Of a stretch of DNA of 64,000 nucleotides, positions 11,591 to 20,663 are shown piece by piece; positions within the stretch are counted from its first letter, which is position 1; each line of letters opens with the position of its first letter. Position numbers and translations under genes: made by a program. Source of the stretch: Haliotis asinina (taxonomy: Eukaryota > Mollusca > Gastropoda > Lepetellida > Haliotidae); the NCBI RefSeq assembly GCF_037392515.1, contig NC_090290.1, forward strand, positions 36,605,253-36,669,252, read 5' to 3'. Below the pieces are notes generated by a model. That model had not been told where the DNA came from, searched no databases, and was given only the letters and a program-made list of their open reading frames with translations.

Positions 11591-11811
11591 AGAGTCATCT
11601 TCGTAACTAACATTTGATTTAAGACTTACGGAGTGTCCTCATCGTAAAAAAGCTTACCAAACATTACTGTATATTCTTTATATTGTATGTATGCACGTAC
11701 CATCACACATTTCACACAGGGGTTAACCATTCCTTCCCAGACTGCACAGCGAACTAGCGCTACGGGAAGCGTTACCACAAGCACCTGTCAGTGACTAAAT
11801 AAACATATTTC

Positions 11812-13892
11812 TAGCGACATTCCGGCAATGTGATGGGCATCATCAGACACTAACATTCCAGCAATGTGATGGGAATCATCAGCCACAGACATTCCGGCAA
11901 TGTGATTGGCATCATCAGACATTGACATTCAAGCAAAGTGACTGACATCATCAGACACTGACATTCCAGCAATGTGATGGGCATCATCAGACATTGACAT
12001 TCCAGCAATGTGATGGGCATCATCAGACATTGACATTCAAGCAAAGTGACTGACATCATCAGACACTGACATTCCAGCAATGTGATGGGCATCATCAGAC
12101 ACAGACATTCCGGCAATGTGATGGGCATCATCAGACACTGACATTCCGGCAATGTGATGGGCATCATCAGACACAGACATTCCGGCAATGTGATGGGCAT
12201 CATCAGACACTGACATTCCGGCAACGTGATGAACATCAACAGACACTGACATTCCAGCAATGTGATGGGCATCATCAGACACAGACATTCCGGCAATGTG
12301 ATGGGCATCATCAGACACTGACATTCCAGCAATGTGATGGACATCATCAGACACTGACATTCCAGCAATGTGATGGGCATCATCAGACACAGACATTCCG
12401 GCAATGTGATGGGCATCATCAGACACTGACATTCCGGCAATGTGATGGGCATCATCAGACACAGACATTCCGGCAATGTGATGGGCATCATCAGACACTG
12501 ACATTCCGGCAACGTGATGAACATCAACAGACACTGACATTCCAGCAATGTGATGGGCATCATCAGACACAGACATTCCGGCAATGTGATGGGCATCATC
12601 AGACACTGACATTCCAGCAATGTGATGGACATCATCAGACACTGACATTCCAGCAATGTGATGGGCATCATCAGACACAGACATTCCAGCAATGTGATGG
12701 GCATCATCAGACACTGACATTCCGGCAATGTGATGGACATCATCAGACACTGACATTCCAGCAATGTGATGGGCATCATCAGACATTGACATTCAAGCAA
12801 AGTGACTGACATCATCAGACACTGACATTCCAGCAATGTGATGGGCATCATCAGACACAGACATTCCGGCAATGTGATGGGCATCATCAGACACTGACAT
12901 TCCGGCAATGTGATGGGCATCATCAGACACAGACATTCCGGCAATGTGATGGGCATCATCAGACACTGACATTCCGGCAATGTGATGAACATCAACAGAC
13001 ACTGACATTCCGGCAATGTGATGGGCATCATCAGACACTGACATTCCGGCAATGTGATGGGCATCATCAGACACAGACATTCCAGCAATGTGATGGACAT
13101 CATCAGACACTGACATTCCGGCAATGTGATGGGCATCATCAGACACAGACATTCCAGCAATGTGATGGGCATCATCAGACACTGACATTCCGGCAATGTG
13201 ATGGGCATCATCAGACACAGACATTCCAGCAATGTGATGGACATCATCAGACACTGACATTCCGGCAATGTGATGGGCATCATCAGACACTGACATTCCA
13301 GCAATGTGATGGGCATCATCAGACACAGACATTCCAGCAATGTGATGGACATCATCAGACACTGACATTCCGGCAATGTGATGGGCATCATCAGACACTG
13401 ACATTCCGGCAATGTGATGGGCATCATCAGCCACAGACATTCCAGCAATGTGATGGGCATCATCAGCCACAGACATTCCAGCAATGTGATGGACATCATC
13501 AGACACTGACATTCCGGCAATGTGATGGGCATCATCAGACACTGACATTCCAGCAATGTGATGGGCATCATCAAACACAGACATTCCAGCAATGTGATGG
13601 GCATCATCAGACACAGACATTCCGGCAATGTGATGGGCATCATCAGACACTGACATTCCAGCAATGTGATGGGCATCATCAGACACTGACATTCCGGCAA
13701 TGTGATGGGCATCATCAGACACTGACATTCCGGCAATGTGATGGGCATCATCAGACACTGACATTCCGGCAATGTGATGGGCATCATCAGACACAGACAT
13801 TCCGGCAATGTGATGGGCATCATCAGACACTGACATTCCGTCAATGTGATGAACATCAACAGAAACTGACATTCCTTACACTGACATTCCTC
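11812..13892. repeat. Satellite array of a 36-bp unit, about 58 copies
   Basis: The unit runs TGACATTCCGGCAATGTGAT then GGGCATCATCAGACAC. Variants include CCGG/CCAG, ACTG/ACAG, GGGCAT/GGACAT and GAACATCAAC. A rarer diverged unit with AAGCAAAGTGACTGAC occurs three times, near 11926, 12036 and 12793. The marker AACGTGATGAACATC recurs exactly 288 bp apart (12223 and 12511), showing an eight-unit higher-order repeat that is near-identical over at least its first four units. The length being a multiple of three leaves long minus-strand frames: 669 codons in a LMMPITLPECQC-type frame, and 359 plus 251 codons in an SDDAHHIAGMSV-type frame. No signal peptide, splice site or unique flanking coding sequence accompanies them. 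Confidence 0.97.
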
Positions 13893-15004
13893 TTCACATG
13901 TTCTGCAACTGCAAGTATTCTTTGCATGTTTCGCAAATTCATATGCCCTTCACATCTTGTGGAAATAGATATATTGTTTACATGTTCTGGAACTATAGTA
14001 TTAATGCTACCTCTTGCCGATGATAACTACCTGCTTTGGAAAAATTGCATGTTGCAAAAAGCTCTCTAAAATTGTCAAAGACATATTCTGGCAATTATTA
14101 CCGAACGTTCACCTTATATTTCCAGTTATATTTCGGAAAAGGGTTTAATAACCACAAAGGTGATTTTTTATTGAGTCTGCAAATACATTTCATGTTTAAA
14201 AATCATTTACATGAATTACATTCCAAAACAGAAACTCCAAAATTATTTCTCAAATTGAACATTAGTGTAACCTTGATGCCACACCCCAAGTTGAATTGTA
14301 AATGAGTTTGCTGAAAAACAATTTGAATGACCCAAAACAAGTCAGACTGAAATATTCCCAGAGACGTGAGATATACATGTATGCCCAATGTTAAAGATAA
14401 AATTGATTAGTTGCGTACAGGTACAATATTAATGTTTGGAAACTCGTTTATCTGGTGATTTATAATTACATTTCCCTAAAACTGTTAAAAGCGCACGTAC
14501 AATCATTACAACAAGCCGGCAAGATCGTCAGAAATATGCTCAGTTGCATTCGTCACCACTCGCCCCTCTCCGTAATCCCCAAGAAGACTCGTCCCGCCTA
14601 TCGGTGCGTATCACGAGCCAAAATGCGACAAACCAATCAGAACTCGAGTAATGAGTGCGATACTTCGATAAAATTAAGACCGACTTCTTAAATCGTTTAT
14701 GACATAATGTTATTGTTTTTAAAAACATGACAAATATATATCGTCCATATTGTAAGTACTAAGAGCGTAGCTATCAGAATATTGCTGTTATTGCTTTGTA
14801 TGACAAGGGATGTGCACATTACATGAAACACTGTGAACAATTAGGCTTGTTCCACTCATCACGTACCGCGCGTGCATTTGTTTCGCTGTTCCAACTACTG
14901 CGCTTACCCTCTTGTCATACAAACCGATAATAACGATCTGAAACTATGATTGTTTGTTAAACAACTTTTATCAAAATTTGAATAAAATTCTGAAATTCAA
15001 ATGT
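13893..15004. other. No gene seen
   Basis: AT-rich unique-looking DNA between the satellite and the Penelope-like element. Confidence 0.3.
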
Positions 15005-15054
15005 TCAGTTGACATACAAGACACTATTATGGATGACAACTTCTTTAATTCTTT

Positions 15055-15100
15055 TAACACGACGTTTCAAGGCTAAATCTTGCCCCTTCGTCAGGTGGAT
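15055..15100 (-). ncRNA. Hammerhead ribozyme core, left terminal repeat of the Penelope-like element
   Basis: Minus strand: CTGACGA (15088-15094), an AGGGGC...GCCTT stem II, GAAA (15065-15068), then CGTC (15061-15064). This fits the type I hammerhead order CUGANGA / stem II / GAAA / very short ACGU stem III / GUC cleavage site. CCAC before the core and GTG after the site can begin stem I. Minimal hammerheads with such short stem III are known from Penelope-like elements. Confidence 0.65.
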
Positions 15101-15976
15101 AATGAACATAGATAACATTGCAGAATATATACAGGTATACATGAAGCCAGAGAGGTAAGATGTATATACAAGCACATAAATGTAATTAGGTATGTACAAT
15201 CACAGAGGAGAGATGAAAGGAGTAAAGTTTTAACAGTACATAGTTGTTTACACAGCTGATAGATTGTGAGTCTATGAGTCCTTGTTGACACACCAGGCAG
15301 AGGGTAGGTACACGCCTTGATCTCTATTGATCTGAGGTTCTAATCTTCTGATGTTGATTGCTTTCCAAAGCTTTCTTCTCCGCCAATCACTGATGTTGGA
15401 ATCCAGGATCTCGGTGTTTTTCCAGTTGATGGAGTGGTTTGGATAGTTGACGATGTGTTCAGAGAGGGCCGATTTCAGATCTAACTTTCTTACTGAAGTT
15501 TGGTGCTCTTTGAGTCTGATGTTGAATGGTCTGCAGGTTTCACCTATGTAGCTGCTGCCGCAATCACAGTTTATCTTGTAGATGCAGCCTCTGGGGTTGG
15601 GGTTGGTTTGATCACTGCCTCCTCTTCCATTTGCTCTAAGGATGTTTTTCAATGTCTTATCAGAATAAAAGGTCACATCAACACTGGCAGTTTTTCTGAG
15701 GAGTCGGCTTTGGCACGTCTGGCTAGGGTGGAGACTATGGCTTGCTTTATTTGTGGATGGTGGTTGGATAGGTAGTGGATATACTGGTCAGTGTGGGGGG
15801 TACTTTCGATAGACAGTGGGAACGATTTTTTCAGATGAGTTGTCAAAGGATACGTCTAGGAATGGCAGCTTGTGTTGGGCTTCTACTTCCATCGTGAACT
15901 TGTACTTGTATATACATCTTACCTCTCTGCTTTCATGTATACCTGTATATATTCTGCAATGTTACCTATGTTCAGT

Positions 15977-16022
15977 ATCCACCTGACGAAGGGGCAAGAA
16001 TTAGCCTTGAAACGTCGTGTTA
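15977..16022 (+). ncRNA. Hammerhead ribozyme core, right terminal repeat of the Penelope-like element
   Basis: Plus strand: CTGACGA (15983-15989), stem II, GAAA (16009-16012), CGTC (16013-16016). It is the mirror copy of the motif at 15055-15100, and every core base is kept in both copies. Confidence 0.65.
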
Positions 16023-16112
16023 AATGAAGAAGTTTAAAGAAGTTGTCATGCATAATAGTGTCTTGTATTACCTCACCAACTTCTAAATGCCTTTGAAGAA
16101 TTTCTTCAGTTG

Positions 16113-16756
16113 ACATGACAGAATTATGAGGATTTGCATTCTTAATTTCACTTTATTCGATGTACTTTTTTGTTTAGAGTGAAATTCATCGGTACGCTTC
16201 CACTTCAGACAGACTATAGACACTGTTCCCTGACGTAACAGCTCTACAGCTACCAAGGGGAAGGTTGGAGGGATTTTTTAAAAAGAAAGACAACAACCCT
16301 TATTATTTTGAAAAGTATTACAACGCCGCAATATTGTACGGCGTCTGTGGTATTTTGCCAACACATTTCATAAATGTTACGAAAACGTTGGAATTTTACA
16401 TATATTGAACAGCAAAAGAAACGCCACTCTGGTGGTTTGGCCTTTTTATTATTACTATCATTATTATTTTTTAGTTATTCATTTTGTCAAGTATATAAAT
16501 GGAATACATACACGTTTACTGTTATTAAATTTCATTTTTTTTCAAAACTTGCCTTTCTTTTGCTGTTCAGTATATACTGTTAGCATCGGTGGGTAGTTTC
16601 TTTTACACGTCAGTTTATAGCAGTATATTTCAGCAAAACAGCATTCCCATTCTGCACGAAAAGTATGAGTGCACCGAGACCAGTTGAAATATCCATGCTT
16701 CGACTCTCGTTAAACCACATGTGTCAGATAAGATTGCATCCCATCGATCTATGCTG
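16113..16756. other. 3' flank of EF-hand gene B
   Basis: AT-rich. The minus strand carries AATAAA (complement of TTTATT at 16445-16450), about 310 bp past the gene B stop, a plausible poly(A) signal. No other gene is seen. Confidence 0.4.
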
Positions 16757-18904
16757 TTATTTGGCCACGTATATAGCGAGGAATTCCTCAAAGTTCAGCT
16801 TCCCATCTCCGTCTTTGTCACATCTGGCTATAAGGTCGCGGATCTGGATCTTGCTGAGAGGTTGACCTGCCTTGGACATGATGACCTGAAACTCCTCCTG
16901 GGTCACGAAACCGTCTTTGTTGACGTCATATACGTCAAATATACGTCGAATCCTGGCGGCGCTGTAACATGGTATGAGTGAGTTTAGTTTTACAAGACTC
17001 TAGCAATATTCCAGCAATATCACGGCGTGGGACCCCAGAAATGAACTTTACACATTGCAGGTGGGCTTCACACGTTGTACCTAGGTAGGAAATCAAACAG
17101 AGGTTTTCGATGTGACGAGCGAATGCTTAAAACCTCGAGGCTACCCCACCCCAACCACTAACATGTTATGAGATTATGAAAACCTGACATGAACACTGAA
17201 AGCACATACCAAATGAATCATTCAGGAAAATCATCAGTACAATGAGTCAGTTAGTTTAGTTTTACGCCGCACTCAGCAATATTCCAGTTATATGGCGGCG
17301 GTCTGTAAATAATCGAGCGACCAACAGTGATCAACAACATGAGCATCGATCTACGCAATTTTGGAACCGATGACATGTATAGACCAAGTCAGCGAGCCTG
17401 ACCACCCGATCCCGTTAATCGCTCCTTACGACAAGCATAGTTGCCTTTTATGGCAAGCATGAGTTGCTGAAGGCCTGTTCTACTCCGGGACCTTCACGGG
17501 TCTCACTACGATGACATTGCATTGCAATTCTTTAACATATCTCTTGATGCGTCATAGTCTTTGGATCAGCGTGGCTAGTTGCGGTTTTTAGATAACAATG
17601 AAATCAGGTATGGCTTGCTTAGGGAGTGTTTGTGTATTTCACCTGACCTTTCAAAATATTTCAGAAAGCATCTCCTTCACAATACCATCAAATAGTGAAC
17701 GAGTGCGGTTAGGTTTACGCCGCACTCAGCAATATTCCAGATATATGTCGGCGGTGTAAATAATCAAGTCTGGGCGAACAATCTAGTGATCAACTGCATA
17801 AGCATCGATCATCCAATCCCTTTTGTCGCCTCTTACGACAAGCATGGTAGATCAATTCTAACCCGGATGTTCTCGGAACTCCCCTGAAATAATAACTGTA
17901 ATAGCATACATGATATCAGGTAATAGCAATGGAGATTATGACTAGAACGGTGTTCCATCGCAACGGTGTGACGGTTCATGTTCCACTATGACATCCGAAC
18001 TGGTCGTGGTACGCAGAGCCGTGCTGCATTATTCTCTAACTTCAGTATTTAACGGAAATGAATACATTTACTTGCTGTCTTCCAGTGCTTAATCATCCCC
18101 ATATTAGGACTTGAAATGGAGGCACAGATGTGGTAAATGATATGTATGCATTCTTCCGGTTCATGTCCTGCAAAGCTATAAGGTGTCGGCTTGGCTACCA
18201 AGTCACCGGATTCACCAATATGGTGAGCATTTACGGCTGGTACCATTCCGATTGTCCTCCCTCGATGGTATTAACAAACCACATGTACTTCCAACGCAGC
18301 GTTATTTCTTACCATCCCGCCCAACTCGAAAGTGTTCCACTTATTCAACTTACGCAAAATCTGCCGAATCAGGGGGAGATAATCGAGGGAGAACTGCAAG
18401 GAACTCGTCCAGCGTGATCTTCCAGTTCACATCGGTGTCCAGCTGAAGAAAGACTCTCTGAAACATTGAGTCATCATAACAAGGACAGATGGTAGGGTAA
18501 AGGTGAAATTCAATGCCTATTGAAGAATTGAGTTCTAAACCGGAAAATGATGTAACTTACTTTAATCTCGGTGTCTTTCTCCGCCATATTTTAATGTTGC
18601 TACAGTTACCATATTGTAAAAACAATTCACAGACAGTTTGACAGACAGACATACGTTGGACGGATTAACGACCGGACGGAGGGTCAGCTAGTACATATAG
18701 TATGACATATGTGGAATACATTAAATGAGTATGATCAGATGAACTTACGGCAATGTCCGCCCTGGACACCCTATGGCCACAGAATATCAACAGCTTCTCA
18801 AACTCATCAATTGTCAGCGCGCCGTCTCCATCACCGCTTTCTGCGTCCACCTTTAGGAACATCTCCGTGTACGCCATCTTTTCCTCGTGCGAGAGCTGGG
18901 CCAT
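16757..18904 (-). CDS. EF-hand calcium-binding protein, calmodulin-like (gene B), complete
   Basis: Three exons: 18749-18904 (52 codons, donor GTAAGT, phase 0), 18354-18457 (acceptor TGTTTCAG, donor GTAAGT, phase 2) and 16757-16961 (acceptor TGTTACAG, stop TAA). They join to 154 residues, close to calmodulin length. An acceptor-like ACTTCAG lies six bases before the ATG, so the 5' UTR is probably split. EF1 spans D20-E34 and is longer than a standard loop (SGDGDGALTIDE at its end). EF2 is residues 59-70, DTDVNWKITLDE, with Trp64 at the Gly position. EF3 (99-110, DVNKDGFVTQEE) and EF4 (135-146, DKDGDGKLNFEE) are canonical. There is no signal peptide or membrane segment, so it is probably cytosolic. 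The C-terminal lobe should bind calcium; the N-terminal lobe may bind weakly or not at all. Intron 2 carries three SINEs. Confidence 0.9.
16973..17156 (+). mobile_element. Family 2 SINE-like element beside a gene B splice acceptor
   Basis: TGAGTGAGTTTAGTTTTACA, AATATTCCAGCAATATCACG, then CTCGAGGCTACCCCACCCC. Its GTGAGT end lies about 12 bp from the exon 3 acceptor of gene B. On the gene's strand the SINE therefore supplies the sequence just upstream of the 3' splice site. Confidence 0.8.
17242..17503 (+). mobile_element. Family 1 SINE-like, near full length
   Basis: In intron 2 of gene B, antisense to it. It runs from AGTTAGTTTAGTTTTACGCC to GACCTTCACGGGTCT. GGACCAGACAATCC is lost from the middle. 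Confidence 0.8.
17700..17882 (+). repeat. Family 1 SINE-like, internally deleted
   Basis: Also in gene B intron 2. It begins GTGCGGTTAGGTTTACGCC, skips from GCATCGATC straight to ATCCAATCCC, and ends CCCGGATGTTCTC. Confidence 0.75.
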
Positions 18905-18914
18905 TTGGGTCTGA

Positions 18915-19200
18915 AGTTGTATGTCGAGGTAGAATGTCAGATAGATAAGTGTCTCGTCTGGGCCAATGTGTGATTATCCCGTCAGTGTGTAATTACTCTC
19001 GACGCCAGATAGATGCGTGAATTCTCTCGTCTCTGGGGATCCCGACAGTGTGTGAATACACTCTTCTCGTGATGCCAGGTAGATATGTAAATACTCTCGT
19101 CTCGTCTCGTCTCGTCTCGTCTCGTCTCTTGATGTCGGGTAGATGTGTGAATACACTGGCCTAGTGGTGCCTGATGTGTATGGTGTGTGAACATTCACGT
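18915..19200. repeat. Imperfect tandem repeat with a CGTCT run
   Basis: Diverged units of roughly 55-70 bp containing GCCAGATAGATGCGTG, CCAGGTAGATATGTAAATAC and CGGGTAGATGTGTGAATAC. A pure run of the pentamer CTCGT lies at about 19084-19127. It sits directly upstream of gene B. Confidence 0.7.
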
Positions 19201-19365
19201 TAAATGATGACTTGGCGAATACAATATATCAGCTCCTGTTTGGGTCTTGACACATCTCCACAATCAAGGAGCAACGTCCTCGACCACATCCGTATTAACT
19301 TCCCACAGTCTAATCTGCTCTACAAACAGGATGTCTGTATGTCCACATTAGTAGCTATAGTGTTA

Positions 19366-19369
<4 letters not shown>

Positions 19370-19457
<88 letters not shown>

Positions 19458-19746
19458 CTGTGTCTATCTACCTCTTTATTTCTTTGATTCTTTGTGTGTG
19501 TCTGCCTCTCTGTCTCGCTCTCTGTCTCTCTTCCTGTGTCTCTGTCTGTGTCTATGTGTCTGGCTCTCTGTCTGTGTGTGCCTAACTGTTTCTCTGTGAG
19601 CCTATCTCTCTGTGTGCCTCACTCACCCCCCACCCCAACCCCCTCTGTGTGTGTGTGTGCCTGCTTCGCTTCTCTGGGTATGTGTCTGCCTCTATGTCTC
19701 TCTGTGTATGTGTCTGCCTATCTGTGTGTGCGTGTCTGCCTCTCGT
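19370..19746. repeat. CT microsatellite followed by GT microsatellite and degenerate tail
   Basis: CT dinucleotides fill about 19370-19428, GT 19429-19457, and then an interrupted CT/TG mixture continues to about 19745. Serine/leucine- and cysteine/valine-type frames arise from it and are not genes. Confidence 0.95.
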
Positions 19747-20095
19747 AGAGGACGGATACATTCACGTCGTCCGATTACGTCCCAGGCGTAACTTCAGGGG
19801 TCATATTGGTCACTGAATTCTTGTGGCGTCTTGTTGCTGCAGATACGTTCACGTCTTGAAAGACAGACATGGACCAGCAAGATGCCGAAAAGACATAAGC
19901 TATTGCGGGGTTGACGACGTTTCATTAAAATGTTAAATTGTTTTGAATGAACCAGAAGGGTCAAATTTCTATGATAATAAACTAGAAGGTTTTCCTAAAA
20001 CATATAGAAACATGTCACCAACAGACTGACTGGACACTGACCCTCTGACCCACATACGACGTCCCGTGTGCGCAGAATAAGTAAACTTGGCGATA
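19747..20095. other. No gene seen
   Basis: Intergenic DNA between the two pyrimidine-rich tracts. Confidence 0.3.
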
Positions 20096-20099
20096 GATG

Positions 20100-20445
20100 T
20101 CAGTGCGTCTCTGTGTCTACCTCTCTCTCCCACTGTCTCTGTAGGTTCTCTCCCTCCCCTCTCTTTCTGTGTCTCTCTTCTCCACATAATGTCTCACAGT
20201 AACTCAGTGTGTGTCTCTCCATATGTCTCTTTCCTTCTCTCTCGATGTCTTACTGCCTCTCTGTTCTCAATCTCCCTCTGTCTTTTTCATTCCAGTGATG
20301 TCTCACTGTCTCTGTGTGTCTCCCTCCCCTTCTCTCATTGTCTCTCTCTCTCTTCCCTCTCTCTCTCCTCTGTCCCTCTCCCTCTTCTCTCTCTCACACA
20401 CTCTCTCTCACTGTCTGTCTCTCTCCCTCTCTCTCTTTCAATGAT
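20100..20445. repeat. Degenerate CT-rich tract upstream of gene C
   Basis: Polypyrimidine sequence (CTCTC, TGTCTC, TCCCT) ending about 150 bp before the TATA box of gene C. Such tracts can act as GAGA-type or nucleosome-excluding elements, but nothing here proves this. Confidence 0.85.
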
Positions 20446-20593
20446 GTTTCGCTGGAACTGCGTGTTGTCTCGGCCAAGTGCTATACGTACTTAAAACTTT
20501 TCAAAGAATCGGACCACGTACGTCGCAAACAAGGAAGTGGATATCGTTGTCAACAGTTCTCTTGTGGCGTCACAGGAACTACGCGGATGTCTG

Positions 20594-20601
20594 TATATAT
20601 A
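20594..20601 (+). promoter_or_regulatory. TATA box of gene C
   Basis: TATATATA 63 bases before the ATG at 20664, leaving room for a start site near 20625 and a short unsplit 5' UTR rich in CAACAAC. Confidence 0.6.
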
Positions 20602-20663
20602 CAGCTCTCATCTACTAACACAACAACAACCTCGACAACAGTGAAACTACACAGTCTGTAACA

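Larger units (their letters stand above)
15005..16112 (-). mobile_element. Penelope-like retroelement fragment with inverted hammerhead-bearing ends
   Basis: The minus-strand frame 15272-15676 encodes a GIY-YIG endonuclease domain: CIYKINCDCGSSYIGETCRP, then IRLKEHQ and RRRKLWKAINIRRLEPQIN. Upstream (about 15680-15900), minus frames carry the end of the reverse transcriptase thumb: VEAQHKLPFLDVSFDN and then KIVPTVYRKYP. This RT plus C-terminal GIY-YIG order is diagnostic of Penelope-like elements. The coding part is flanked by about 165-bp inverted copies of the same terminal sequence (15005-15172 and 15903-16105), about 90% alike by eye. The 5' part of the RT is missing, so the copy is truncated and not active. 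The gene-B side ends in ACCTCACCAACTTCTAAATG, a tail also seen at 28195-28225 and 63225-63262. Confidence 0.85.

Noticed and set aside
11850-13859. 669-codon open frame over the 36-bp satellite as a giant repetitive protein
   Set aside because: Its openness follows from a 36-bp unit without stops; common variants change residues in this frame, and there are no unique ends, signal peptide or splice sites.
15500-15775. Plus-strand 91-codon frame
   Set aside because: It is the shadow of the Penelope-like endonuclease read on the other strand.
19204-20661. Ser/Leu/Cys/Val-rich frames in the CT/GT tracts
   Set aside because: These are simple-repeat readings lying in the promoter region of gene C.
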